NCBI GenBank assembly: GCA_003605055.1
Contig: QZKP01000025.1
Coordinates: 1-48,557, forward strand
DNA: 48,557 nt
Direction of reading: 5' to 3'
Source of the DNA: Desulfarculus sp.
GTDB lineage: Bacteria; Desulfobacterota; Desulfarculia; Desulfarculales; Desulfarculaceae
Part shown: one piece after another, positions 1 through 10,911 of the stretch
How positions within the stretch are numbered: position 1 is the stretch's first letter
Layout of the letters: each line of letters starts with the position of its first letter
Notes under the pieces: model-generated
Database searches by the model: none
What the model saw: only the letters and a program-made list of their open reading frames with translations
Told to the model about the DNA's origin: nothing
Position numbers and translations under genes: made by a program

Positions 1-45
1 CAGCAATACCGTTACATTATGGCTCTTATGTAGGTACTCGCTCAC
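1..45 (-). CDS. IS200/IS605-like transposase, 5' end only (runs off the window)
   Basis: Fifteen codons are visible, starting at a GTG at 45 and running off the left edge. They read VSEYLHKSHNVTVLL, which I recognise as the N-terminus of small HUH/Y1 (IS200/IS605-type) transposases that usually begin M-S-x-Y-x-H-K-S-H-N-V. Such enzymes cut and join single-stranded DNA and recognise a hairpin near the element end. A GC hairpin lies just upstream at 59-70, as expected. The catalytic HUH and tyrosine motifs are outside the window, so integrity cannot be judged. Confidence 0.72.
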   Translation of the reverse strand, partial: MSEYLHKSHNVTVLL

Positions 46-58
46 ATGAGCATTCTAC

Positions 59-70
59 GCCGCAAGCGGC
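59..70. repeat. Hairpin at the end of the IS200-like element
   Basis: The sequence GCCGCAAGCGGC is a 5-bp perfect stem with an AA loop. It lies directly upstream of the transposase start, where IS200/IS605 elements carry the subterminal hairpin bound by TnpA. The outer boundary of the element is not resolved; 71-180 may still belong to it. Confidence 0.5.
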
Positions 71-348
71 GGGGTATTGAACCCTAATCGAATAATAAAC
101 GGCAGCGCAGGCAGTGCCTTAGCCGATATTATTCTCAACCGTGGTTTAAAAGGAGTATCGCAACCGGCGCCGGCGCTTTCCGCGGCGGTGGTTGGCCAAA
201 GCTTACAAAGGGCGCCGCGAGGAGCGCCCCACTCCCAATCCTCTTTTTAACGGCCTTTATCTTCTCTCACTGACTTCTTAAAGGCGCGGGCCCTCGCGCG
301 GTCCGCCTGGTTATAAATCAACCGTTCGGTGCGCCCGGGCGCGGTTTC
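71..348. other. Non-coding stretch, lower GC, no gene seen
   Basis: This stretch contains AT-rich blocks (90-155, 235-285) unlike the flanking genes and probably includes the rest of the IS200-like end. Short palindromes occur, including GCGCCCGGGCGC at 331-342 and a GGGCGC/GCGCCC inverted repeat near 210-229. No reading frame resembles a protein I know. Confidence 0.4.
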
Positions 349-561
349 CTATTTCCTGCCGCCGTTGTGCCTGTAGGCGATGACCTGGGCCTTTCCCAGA
401 GTGGATGAGCCCCTCCTTGATCACCCTGTCCAGCCAGGGCAGAAAGGCCTCGATCTTATCCACGCAGTATCTTGGCCGTGTGCAGGCGGCTGTTGGCCCC
501 GAAGCCCAGCACGCCCCGGTACACCGTGGCCCCGGCCAGGGCGATCCAGGTCAGTTCCGCA
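349..561 (-). pseudogene. DUF190 family protein remnant (deleted and frameshifted)
   Basis: On the minus strand about 465-535 reads GATVYRGVLGFGANSRLHTA followed by KILR, the core of DUF190 proteins (small proteins often found with CrcB fluoride channels). The frame then ends, while an overlapping frame resumes at 463 with VDKIEAFLPWLDRVIKEGLI, the next conserved block of the same family. The 14-16 residues expected between the blocks (an L-S-x-D-L-P-x-V-I-E type segment) are missing. A further shift near 385-395 is needed to reach the end AQVIAYRHNGGRK and a stop at 349-351. The N-terminal third is not recognisable. I read this as a decayed gene; the family call comes from memory of the motif. 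Confidence 0.7.
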
Positions 562-784
562 GCACGGAGGTGAATTCCATTCAGCGCGCCGGAACCTGGC
601 CAGGGCTTTGGCTTGACACAGGTGGCGGATTCCGGTCAGCGATTTTTTGCCCGGCAAACAGACACCACTAAGCCGGGCATAACCAGGATGGAGCTTTGGC
701 CGCCCGAACCAGCCGCGCAAAACGTCATGCAACTTCTTGGTCCCGTGGCGCCTAAAGGGCCGGCCGGGCCTCTGGCCGGCGGGG

Positions 785-813
785 TTGACACTCCTCAGGG
801 CCTGCGATAAGTT
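785..813 (+). promoter_or_regulatory. Candidate sigma70 promoter for the alaC-hom operon
   Basis: A perfect TTGACA -35 (785-790) is followed after 17 bp by TAAGTT (808-813), a weak -10 with 3 of 6 matches. It lies about 80 bp before the aminotransferase start. Confidence 0.4.
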
Positions 814-892
814 CCTTTATTCAACCTGGGTTAGGCTACAGGAGGCAGCAACAGGGCGTCCCCTGCGGCTCAACCAAGCATCGGTAGGGGTC

Positions 893-2065
893 ATGCAAGA
901 GTTTCGCCGTATGAAACGGCTGCCGCCTTACGTGTTCGCGGTGGTCAATGAGCTGAAGATGGAGGCCCGCCATAGAGGCGAGGACATCATCGATCTGGGC
1001 ATGGGCAACCCGGACCTGCCCACTCCCCCCCACATCGTGGAAAAGCTCATGGAGGCGGCGACCAAGGCCAGCAACCACCGCTATTCGGCCAGCAAGGGCA
1101 TCACCAAGCTCAGGCACGCCATATGTAGTTGGTACAAACGGCGCTACGACGTGGACCTGGACCCGGACCACGAGGCCGTGGCCACCATAGGCGCCAAGGA
1201 GGGGCTGAGCCACCTGGTCCTGGCGACGATCAGCCCGGGCGACGTAGTGCTGGTGCCCAGCCCCACTTATCCCATACATCCGTATAGCGTAGTCATCGCC
1301 GGCGGGGACCTGCGCTCTGTGCCCTTGTTGCCGGGGCGGGACTTCTTCGAGGACCTGCGCACCGCCTTCCGCCAGACCTGGCCCCAGCCCAAGATGCTGA
1401 TCATCAGCTTCCCCCATAACCCCACCAACATGGTGGTGGACTTGGATTTCATGTACAAAATCGTGGAGTTCTGCCGCAAGCATGAAATCTGGCTGGTGCA
1501 TGACTTCGCCTACGCGGACTTGGTGTTTGACGATTACGTGGCCCCCAGCATCCTGCAGGTGTCTGGAGCCAAGGACATCGCCGTGGAGCTGTTCTCCATG
1601 TCCAAGTCCTACTCCATGGCCGGCTGGCGCCTGGGCTTCACGGTGGGCAACCAGGAGATGGTGCAGGCCTTGACCCGCATCAAGAGCTATCTGGACTACG
1701 GCGTGTTCCAGCCCATCCAGATCGCGGGCATCATCGCCTTGAACGAGCAGCAGGACTGCGTGCAGAACATCGTTGACGTGTACAAGAGCCGCCGCGACAC
1801 CCTCTGCGCCGGCCTGCAACGCATCGGCTGGGACGTGGAGCTGCCCAAGGCCACCATGTTCCTGTGGGCCAAGATTCCCGAGCGCTGGCTGAGCCTGGGC
1901 TCGGTGGAGTTCAGCAAGCTGTTGATCAAGGAGGCCAAGGTGGCGGTGAGCCCGGGGCTGGGCTTTGGCGAATACGGCGATGAGTACGTGCGCTTCGCCC
2001 TGGTGGAGAACGAGCACCGCATCAACCAGGCCATACGGGGCCTGCGCCGGTTTTTCAACTCCTAA
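893..2065 (+). CDS. alaC: Alanine/glutamate-pyruvate aminotransferase (AlaC type)
   Basis: A 390-residue fold-type I PLP aminotransferase, closely similar along its length to E. coli AlaC as I recall it: [20 protein letters not shown] at the start, [16 protein letters not shown] near residue 40, and [12 protein letters not shown] carrying the Schiff-base lysine at about residue 238. It should interconvert pyruvate/glutamate with alanine/2-oxoglutarate in the cytosol. The ATG at 893 is chosen because homology begins there; an in-frame upstream start at 737 would put unrelated sequence and the promoter candidate inside the protein. The stop is 15 bp before hom, and the genes probably share a transcript. 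A DapL or aspartate aminotransferase activity is less likely. Confidence 0.9.
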   Translation: MQEFRRMKRLPPYVFAVVNELKMEARHRGEDIIDLGMGNPDLPTPPHIVEKLMEAATKASNHRYSASKGITKLRHAICSWYKRRYDVDLDPDHEAVATIGAKEGLSHLVLATISPGDVVLVPSPTYPIHPYSVVIAGGDLRSVPLLPGRDFFEDLRTAFRQTWPQPKMLIISFPHNPTNMVVDLDFMYKIVEFCRKHEIWLVHDFAYADLVFDDYVAPSILQVSGAKDIAVELFSMSKSYSMAGWRLGFTVGNQEMVQALTRIKSYLDYGVFQPIQIAGIIALNEQQDCVQNIVDVYKSRRDTLCAGLQRIGWDVELPKATMFLWAKIPERWLSLGSVEFSKLLIKEAKVAVSPGLGFGEYGDEYVRFALVENEHRINQAIRGLRRFFNS

Positions 2066-2080
2066 CGGCTGAGGAGCGAA

Positions 2081-3382
2081 ATGCCCAAAGCCATCAAGGT
2101 GGGGCTGCTGGGTCTGGGCACGGTGGGCGGCGGGGTGGCCCAACTGCTGGTTCAGGAGAAGCAGCGCCTTTCCGCCTACCTGGGCGCGGAGCTGATCCTA
2201 TACCGGGCCGTGGACCTGCGCCCGGAGCTGGCCCAAGAGCTGGGCCTGGCCGAGGGCGTGTTCACCACTGACGCCCAGGCCGTGCTGAACGACCCGGAGG
2301 TTGACATCCTGGTGGAGATGATCGGCGGTCTGGAGCCGGCCCGGCGCTTTATCTTGCAGGCCATCGCCCAGGGCAAGCAGGTGGCCACGGCCAACAAGGC
2401 CCTCTTGGCCGCGCACGGGGCCGAGATATTCGCCGCCGCCCGGGAGCGCCGGGTGAGCATCGCCTTCGAGGCCTCGGTGGGCGGGGGCATACCGCTGGTG
2501 CGCGCCCTGCGCGACAGCCTGGCCGCCAACCGCATCACCTCCTGCCTGGGCATTCTCAATGGCACCTGCAACTTCATCCTCAGCCGCATGACCGCCGGGG
2601 GCGAGCCCTTTGCCCAGGTGCTGGCCCAGGCCCAGGAAATGGGCTATGCCGAGGCGGACCCCAGCATGGACGTGGAGGGGCGCGACACGGCACACAAGCT
2701 GGCCATCGTGGCCGCCCTTGCCACCGGCCGCCAGCCGAACCTGGCCGACATCCCCACCGAGGGCATCACCCGCATCACGCCCCTGGACATCCAATTCGCC
2801 GGCGAGTTCGGCTTCAAGGTCAAGCTGCTGGCCATACTCAACAACCAGGGCGGGACCGTGGAGGCGCGGGTGCACCCGGCCCTGGTGGCCCAGGACCACC
2901 TGCTGGCCTCGGTGGACGGCCCCTTCAACGCCCTGCACATTGACGGCGACTGGGTGGGCCAAGTGCTCCTGCACGGCCGCGGCGCCGGCCGCCGGCCCAC
3001 GGCCTCGGCCGTGGCGGGCGATGTCCTGGACCTGGCCCGGGACCTGACCGCCGGCTGCGCGGGCCGGGTGCCGCCCCTGGGCACCGCGGCCCAGGACGGC
3101 CGGGTGCTGCCCCTGGCCCCGCTGCAAGAGGCGCTGTGCCGCTACTACTTCCGCTTTACCGCTCAGGACCGCCCTGGCGTGCTGGCGGCCATCAGCCGGG
3201 TGCTGGGCGGCCACGGCATCTCCATCCAGGCCGTGATCCAAAAGGGCCGGCACCAGGCCGGGCCGGTGCCCATCGTCATGCTTACCCACCAAGCACAGGA
3301 GGCTGCGGTGCAGGCGGCGCTCAAGGAGATAGACGCCCTGCCCGTGATCGCCGAACCCACCATGCTCATCAGGGTGGCCTGA
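2081..3382 (+). CDS. hom: Homoserine dehydrogenase with ACT domain
   Basis: A 433-residue NAD(P)-dependent enzyme reducing aspartate semialdehyde to homoserine, the branch point to threonine and methionine. The N-terminal Rossmann motif GLGTVGGGVA is at residues 11-20. The family signature around residues 149-166 includes ASVGGGIPLVRALRDSL, followed by GILNGTCNFILSRM. The last 85 residues form an ACT domain (YYFRFTAQDRPGVLAAISRV), which normally binds threonine for feedback inhibition. A GAGGAG ribosome site precedes the ATG. The next gene starts 17 bp after the stop and is a candidate for the following pathway step. Confidence 0.96.
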   Translation: MPKAIKVGLLGLGTVGGGVAQLLVQEKQRLSAYLGAELILYRAVDLRPELAQELGLAEGVFTTDAQAVLNDPEVDILVEMIGGLEPARRFILQAIAQGKQVATANKALLAAHGAEIFAAARERRVSIAFEASVGGGIPLVRALRDSLAANRITSCLGILNGTCNFILSRMTAGGEPFAQVLAQAQEMGYAEADPSMDVEGRDTAHKLAIVAALATGRQPNLADIPTEGITRITPLDIQFAGEFGFKVKLLAILNNQGGTVEARVHPALVAQDHLLASVDGPFNALHIDGDWVGQVLLHGRGAGRRPTASAVAGDVLDLARDLTAGCAGRVPPLGTAAQDGRVLPLAPLQEALCRYYFRFTAQDRPGVLAAISRVLGGHGISIQAVIQKGRHQAGPVPIVMLTHQAQEAAVQAALKEIDALPVIAEPTMLIRVA

Positions 3383-3399
3383 TCCGGGGGGAAGGCCGC

Positions 3400-4599
3400 A
3401 TGAAATACCTAATCCTGGTCGGCGACGGCATGGGCGACCTGCCCCAGGAGGCCCTGGGCGGCCGCACGCCCCTGCGGGCCGCGGCCACGCCCAATATGGA
3501 CCGCCTGGCTCGGGAGGGCCTCATCGGCCTGGCCCAAACCATCCCGCCGGGCAAGGAGCCGGGCTCGGACACGGCCAACATGTCGCTGCTGGGCTATGAC
3601 CCGGCTCTTTACCACACCGGCCGGGCGCCCATCGAGGCCGCGGCCATGGGCGTGGAACTGGGGCCCACGGACATCGCCTTCCGCTGCAACCTGGTGACCC
3701 TGGAAAGACAGGCGGGCCGCACCATCATGGCCCACTACGCGGCCGGGCACATTGACAGCGCCTCGGCCGCGGTGCTGATCCAGGCCCTGGACGCGGCCCT
3801 GGGTCGCGACGGCCTGCGCTTTTACCCCGGCGTAAGCTACCGCCACCTGCTTCTCTGGCGGGATGGGCCCCTGAACGCGGCCACGGTGCCCCCGCACGAC
3901 CGCAGCGGCCAGGCCGTGGACGATGTGTTGGCAGCGGGCGGTGAGATGACCGCGGTGGGCGGGTTGACCCGGGCCTCTTGGCCGCTGCTTAAGGAGCACC
4001 CGGTCAATGCCCAGCGCCAGGAGCAGGGCCAGCCGCCGGCCAACTCCATCTGGCTCTGGGGCCAGGGCACCCGGCCCGACTTCCCCACCTTTGCCCAGCG
4101 CTTCGGCCTCAGCGGCGTGGCCGTGAGCGCCGTGGACCTGATCAAGGGCCTCGGCGTGCTGGCCGGACTCAAGCCCGTGGCGGTGCCTGGCGCCACCGGC
4201 TATTTGAACACCAACTACGGCGGCAAGGTGGCCGCAGCCCTGGAGGGCTTGCGAACCGGCGACCTGGCCTACGTGCACGTGGAGGCCCCGGACGAGGCCA
4301 GCCACAGCGGCGAACTGCGGCTCAAACTGCAGGCCATCGAGGACTTCGACCGCCTGGTGGTGGGCCCGCTGATGCAAGGCCTGGCCGGGCTGGGCCCGCA
4401 CCGCCTGCTCCTGGCCACGGACCACTTCACGCCCCTGTCCACCCGCACCCACGGCAGCCAGCCGGTGCCTTTCCTGCTCTGGGACTCTGAGCGCCAGGGT
4501 CCCGGCGCGCCGGGCTTCAACGAGGCCGCGGCCCTGGCCAGCGGGGTCAGGGAGCCCCAGGCCCATAAGCTGGTGCAGCGGCTGGTGGAGGGCTTTTGA
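3400..4599 (+). CDS. Phosphoglycerate-mutase-like metalloenzyme (archaeal iPGM type), proposed homoserine kinase
   Basis: A 399-residue member of the alkaline-phosphatase superfamily. Metal ligands are visible in GDGMGD (8-13), a probable phospho-accepting serine in GSDTANM (Ser56), HVEAPDEASHSGE near 290, and TDHFTPLSTRTHG near 345. Cofactor-independent archaeal-type mutases interconvert 2- and 3-phosphoglycerate. However, a bacterial subgroup encoded next to homoserine dehydrogenase has been proposed as a non-orthologous homoserine kinase (NCBI/TIGRFAM proposed-homoserine-kinase subgroup). This copy starts 17 bp after hom, and no GHMP-type thrB is in the window, which favours the kinase role; sequence alone does not decide. 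The start has a GGGGGGAAGG ribosome site; an upstream frame inside hom is not used. Confidence 0.88.
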   Translation: MKYLILVGDGMGDLPQEALGGRTPLRAAATPNMDRLAREGLIGLAQTIPPGKEPGSDTANMSLLGYDPALYHTGRAPIEAAAMGVELGPTDIAFRCNLVTLERQAGRTIMAHYAAGHIDSASAAVLIQALDAALGRDGLRFYPGVSYRHLLLWRDGPLNAATVPPHDRSGQAVDDVLAAGGEMTAVGGLTRASWPLLKEHPVNAQRQEQGQPPANSIWLWGQGTRPDFPTFAQRFGLSGVAVSAVDLIKGLGVLAGLKPVAVPGATGYLNTNYGGKVAAALEGLRTGDLAYVHVEAPDEASHSGELRLKLQAIEDFDRLVVGPLMQGLAGLGPHRLLLATDHFTPLSTRTHGSQPVPFLLWDSERQGPGAPGFNEAAALASGVREPQAHKLVQRLVEGF

Positions 4600-5036
4600 T
4601 GCACCGGGTGGAGCTAAGGCCCCTGTTTGGCGACGTGGACGCCATGAACGTGGTGTACTACGGCAATTACCTTAGGTTTTTCGAGCAAGGCCGCGCTGAG
4701 CTCATGCGCGCTTCCGGCTGCCCCTACCGCCTGCTGGCTGACCAGGGCCTGCACCTGCCGGCCGTGGAGGCCGGGCTGCGCTATTTGCGCCCGGCCCACT
4801 ACGATGACCTGATCGCGGTGGAGACCTCGGTGGCCTGGCTCAAGCGGGCCTCGCTGCTGTTCAGCTACCGCATCCTGGGGCCGGACGGCCAGGGCGGGGA
4901 GCGGGAGCTGGTCCTGGGCTTCACCAAGCACGGCTGCGTGGACCAGAAGGGCAAGGTCCAGCCCCTGCCGGCCGTGGTGCGCCGGGCCCTGCAGAGACAT
5001 TTGGAGGAGAAAAATCAGTGGGTGGTGGCTCGCTAG
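4599..5036 (+). CDS. Acyl-CoA thioesterase, YbgC / 4-hydroxybenzoyl-CoA thioesterase family
   Basis: A 145-residue single hot-dog-fold protein. The motif FGDVDAMNVVYYGNYLRFFE (residues 10-29) matches the family's catalytic aspartate segment followed by the V-Y-x-x-N-Y helix. It should hydrolyse an acyl-CoA or acyl-ACP thioester in the cytosol; the substrate cannot be told from sequence. The ATG overlaps the TGA of the preceding gene (TGATG), implying translational coupling and operon membership although no link to threonine synthesis is evident. Confidence 0.88.
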   Translation: MHRVELRPLFGDVDAMNVVYYGNYLRFFEQGRAELMRASGCPYRLLADQGLHLPAVEAGLRYLRPAHYDDLIAVETSVAWLKRASLLFSYRILGPDGQGGERELVLGFTKHGCVDQKGKVQPLPAVVRRALQRHLEEKNQWVVAR

Positions 5037-5161
5037 GGGCTTGTGATATACTTCCGCGACTGTCAGCGACCACCCTCCCCGGCCGCGTGGCCGACGGCCA
5101 GGTCTTTCTGACGCCGACCGGGACTTGTTGCATTTATATCAATTAATTAGGGAGAACCGTC

Positions 5162-7891
<2,730 letters not shown>

Positions 7892-7902
7892 ACCCGACCT
7901 AC

Positions 7903-7931
7903 GGCCGCGCCTTCAGGATGGAGGCGCGGCC
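7903..7931 (+). terminator. Hairpin after ppdK
   Basis: GGCCGCGCCT and AGGCGCGGCC form a perfect 10-bp stem with a 9-nt loop, 12 bp after the ppdK stop. No T-run follows, so it could be a processing or stability hairpin instead of a strong intrinsic terminator. Confidence 0.45.
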
Positions 7932-7956
7932 TAGCTGACTGCTGCGGAGACGCGGG

Positions 7957-8943
7957 ATGGTTCCCATTCGCCTAGCCGGCACCGGTCTGTATCTGCCCCA
8001 CAAAGTCCTGACCAATTACGACCTGGAGCAGACCCTGGACACCACCCATGAGTGGATCGTCAAGCGCACCGGGGTCTGCGAGCGCCGGGTGGCCGCTCCC
8101 GAGGAGGCGGCCAGCGACCTGGCCCTGCACGCCGCCCGCCAGGCCATGGCCGAAGCCGGCGTCAGGGACCGGGACCTGGACTACATCATCATGGCCACCA
8201 TCACCCCGGACACCCACTGCCCCTCGGCGGCCAACTGGCTCCAGGCCAAGCTGGACGCGCCCCAGGCCGTGTCCTTTGACGTCACCGCCGCCTGCTCGGG
8301 CTTCATCTTCGGCCTGGACGTGGCCAGCCGCTACATCCAGACCGGCATGGCCAAGACCGTGCTGGTGGCGGCCAGCGAGGTCATGAGCCGGGTGCAGGAC
8401 TGGAGCGACCGCAGCAACTGCATCCTGTGGGGCGACGGCGCCGGCGCTGCGGTGCTCACCGCGGACGAGGCCAGGCCTCAGTTGCTGGACACCTACTTGG
8501 GCACGGACGGCGCCAGCGGCCAGAACCTGTTGATGCCCGGCGGCGGCTCCAAGACCACGCCCATCACCCACGAGTCCGTGGACAGCAAGGCCCACACCCT
8601 GAAAATGATCGAGGCCTCGGCCTCGGTGCGCGTGGCCGTGAAGTACTTTGCCGACTCCGTGCACCTCATCCTGGAACGCAACGGCCTGAAGTTGGAGGAC
8701 GTGGACATCTTCATCCCCCATCAGGCCAACCTGCGCATGCTGCAGTCGGTGGCCAAGCGGCTGGGGGTTGATTTTGACAAGTTCGTGATAACCGTGGATA
8801 AATACGGCAATATCTCCTCAGCCTCCTGCATCATCGCCCTGGCCGAGGCCGTGCACAGCGGCCGCATCAAGCCCGGCGATCTGGTCTGCTTCACGGTCTT
8901 TGGCGGCGGCCTGACCTGGGGCAGCGCCCTGATCCAGTTCTAG
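7957..8943 (+). CDS. fabH: 3-oxoacyl-ACP synthase III (FabH family)
   Basis: A 328-residue thiolase-fold enzyme that condenses acyl-CoA with malonyl-ACP to start fatty acid synthesis. The catalytic triad is visible: Cys113 in TAACSGFIFG, His255 in IPHQANLRM, and Asn285 in YGNISSAS. The N-terminus (GTGLYLPHKVLTNYDLE, then WIVKRTGVCERR) and length are typical. It follows ppdK after a hairpin and stands without other fab genes, so a specialised starter-unit or secondary role is possible. It converges with the next gene, with 3 bp between the stops. Confidence 0.92.
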   Translation: MVPIRLAGTGLYLPHKVLTNYDLEQTLDTTHEWIVKRTGVCERRVAAPEEAASDLALHAARQAMAEAGVRDRDLDYIIMATITPDTHCPSAANWLQAKLDAPQAVSFDVTAACSGFIFGLDVASRYIQTGMAKTVLVAASEVMSRVQDWSDRSNCILWGDGAGAAVLTADEARPQLLDTYLGTDGASGQNLLMPGGGSKTTPITHESVDSKAHTLKMIEASASVRVAVKYFADSVHLILERNGLKLEDVDIFIPHQANLRMLQSVAKRLGVDFDKFVITVDKYGNISSASCIIALAEAVHSGRIKPGDLVCFTVFGGGLTWGSALIQF

Positions 8944-8946
8944 GCC

Positions 8947-9465
8947 TCACTCCTCACCGGGCCGCCAGGGCCTGAGCCTGGGCAGCCAGCCGGGTACGTT
9001 GGCCTGGTAAATCCTGTAATCCTCGCCAAAACGCCTCGCCAGGCCGGGCTCCTCCCACAGGGGCATATAAACGGCGTTGACCACCGCGAACACGCAGAAC
9101 CATATCAGCACCGGCAGGCTGTTGAACAACAGGGCCTCGCCCAAGATAATGCCCATGGCTCCGCTGATCATGGGATTGCGCAGGTGGCGATAGGGCCCCT
9201 GCACCACCAGGCACCGGGGGGCGTCCCAGGGCGCCAGGGTGCCCCGGCCCATATCGCGGAAAAGCATCACGGTCCAGGCCCCCAGAGCCAAGCCGGCCAA
9301 GGCCAGCAAGGCACCCAACGGCCGCAAGATCCACAGCCGCCCGCCGCTTGCCAGCGGCGCCGGGGCCAGCCACATCAACAGGGCGGGCACCAGCACCACT
9401 GCCACCAGCGGCAGGGCGGCTGCGGCCTTTAGCTGCCGCCACAGTGATATGCTGCTATCTGGCAT
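8947..9465 (-). CDS. Isoprenylcysteine carboxyl methyltransferase-like membrane protein
   Basis: A 172-residue integral membrane protein with about five hydrophobic segments. The C-terminal half carries the ICMT/PEMT-type pattern GPYRHLRNPMISGAM followed by EEPGLARRFGEDYRIYQANV, the SAM- and substrate-binding region. Bacterial members are membrane methyltransferases of mostly unknown substrate. The ATG at 9465 is chosen; an in-frame TTG at 9501 lies in AT-rich DNA without a ribosome site. It stands alone and is convergent with fabH. Confidence 0.78.
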   Translation of the reverse strand: MPDSSISLWRQLKAAAALPLVAVVLVPALLMWLAPAPLASGGRLWILRPLGALLALAGLALGAWTVMLFRDMGRGTLAPWDAPRCLVVQGPYRHLRNPMISGAMGIILGEALLFNSLPVLIWFCVFAVVNAVYMPLWEEPGLARRFGEDYRIYQANVPGWLPRLRPWRPGEE

Positions 9466-9616
9466 ACATACCGCGACCTGGACATGCAATATTTTAATCA
9501 AATAAATTAAGGCAATAACTAGTTTTGTGAATGTAGTTTGGGCGAAAATTTAGTTTACTTGCTATATATCATGAATATTTTCCACATTATCTTACCAACC
9601 ACCATAAGCCAGCAGA

Positions 9617-10660
9617 CTACGGCTTCTTGGTCTTGGCCTTGCCCGAGCGCTGCAGCCGGCGCTGGACCCAGAGACCCAGGGCGTCGTCGCTCAGGTCCTT
9701 GCACTGGTTGGCCAGGGCCTCCAGGGATATCTCGGCCCGGGCCATGGACGGATGCCCGCCCGCCGTGCCCAGCTCGGCAAAGGCCTCCTCAGCCATCTTG
9801 CCGGCGTTGGTGCGGTAGGTGGCGTTGCGCAATATCACCACCAGCTTGTTGCCGCAGATGCCGCTCACCACGCTGATGAACACCGATTCCACGCGCATGA
9901 AGAAGTCGGCTATCTGCACCAGATTGTCCGGGCTGGCCACCTTGCCCAGGTGCACGTACAGGGTGGACTTGCGCACCGCAAAGCGGTCCAGGGCCAGGTG
10001 CAGCAGCGCCAGGTCCTTCAGACGCAGCTCGCTGAACTCTATCTTGCGCAGGGTGGACTGGTTGGCCTTGGGGAACAGGTACTGAAAGGCCTGCACGTCC
10101 TCCAAGAGGGAGGCTCGGCCAAAGCTGTCCGTATCGGTCTTGATGCCGTAGACCAGGGCCGTGGCCAGGCGCACCGAAGGGGTGATCTTGGCGCCCTTGA
10201 GGTACTCGGTCATGATGCTGGAGGTGGCGCCGTAGCGGGGCCGGATGTCCACCAGCCCGCCTTGGCCGGCTGACTTGTCGCCCAGGGGGTGGTGGTCGAT
10301 GATCACCTCCATGGGCAGGCCCGGGAACTCCTGATAGTGATGGGGCTGACTGTCCACCATCACCCGCTTGCTGAAGGCCGCCGGGTCCACCTCGGCCAGG
10401 GGCACGGCCTTGATGCCCAGCAGGCTCATCATGGTCAGGTTGTCCGGCCGGGTCACCTCGTTGACGCGGGCGATGGTCACCGAGGCCACCCGGCGCCAGA
10501 GCAGGCGTCTGACGGCCATGGCCGAGGCCAGGGCGTCGGGGTCGGCCGCGATGATGACCAGCACGCGGTCTTCGGCCTGGAAGCGGCTAAGCAGTTTGCG
10601 GGCCAACTCGGCCGGCGGCCGGCGGAGGCGCGCCGCGCCGTTGTAGCTCTTTTTAGTCAT
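9617..10660 (-). CDS. DHH-family phosphoesterase (NrnA/RecJ-like)
   Basis: A 347-residue protein with DHH domain motifs in order: AADPDALASAMA (about 39-50), MVDSQPHHY (about 101-109), the family-naming DHHP (about 122), and GIKTDTDSF (about 172). A DHHA1 domain follows with GTAGGHPSMARAEI near residue 300. Such enzymes bind two metal ions and hydrolyse short oligonucleotides, pAp or cyclic dinucleotides. The first motif reads A-A-D-P-D where NrnA and RecJ usually have a histidine two residues before the aspartate (H-x-x-P-D), so metal binding may differ. It is divergent from the carboxyltransferase gene. Confidence 0.85.
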   Translation of the reverse strand: MTKKSYNGAARLRRPPAELARKLLSRFQAEDRVLVIIAADPDALASAMAVRRLLWRRVASVTIARVNEVTRPDNLTMMSLLGIKAVPLAEVDPAAFSKRVMVDSQPHHYQEFPGLPMEVIIDHHPLGDKSAGQGGLVDIRPRYGATSSIMTEYLKGAKITPSVRLATALVYGIKTDTDSFGRASLLEDVQAFQYLFPKANQSTLRKIEFSELRLKDLALLHLALDRFAVRKSTLYVHLGKVASPDNLVQIADFFMRVESVFISVVSGICGNKLVVILRNATYRTNAGKMAEEAFAELGTAGGHPSMARAEISLEALANQCKDLSDDALGLWVQRRLQRSGKAKTKKP

Positions 10661-10767
10661 GCGGGTTTTTTTGCCTTTCCCCTACCGCCTGAGTAGGCGG
10701 CCTGGACGCCCAACAACGATACCATCCGGCCCCCCCGGGAACAAGCCCGGGCTCTGTGGCTCCACCC

Positions 10768-10796
10768 TTGACTCGCCCGACCAACCAGCATACATT
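10768..10796 (+). promoter_or_regulatory. Sigma70-type promoter for the carboxyltransferase gene
   Basis: TTGACT (10768-10773), 17-bp spacer, TACATT (10791-10796). It would start transcription near 10803, giving a leader of about 108 nt before the ATG at 10912 and ruling out the in-frame start at 10756. Confidence 0.55.
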
Positions 10797-10911
10797 TGGA
10801 ACCTTAAATTCAGGAGGAAAGTTTAAACCAGCAATCTGGCGCCAGGAAATATCGCCACAAAGTGCGGATCGCCTGGGATGCTCTGCGCAGGTGCTCCAAG
10901 GGAGAAGGAAA

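Noticed and set aside
421..732. 103-codon minus-strand frame near the left end as a real gene
   Set aside because: Its translation is not protein-like. The recognisable DUF190 blocks are in two other frames, showing decay.
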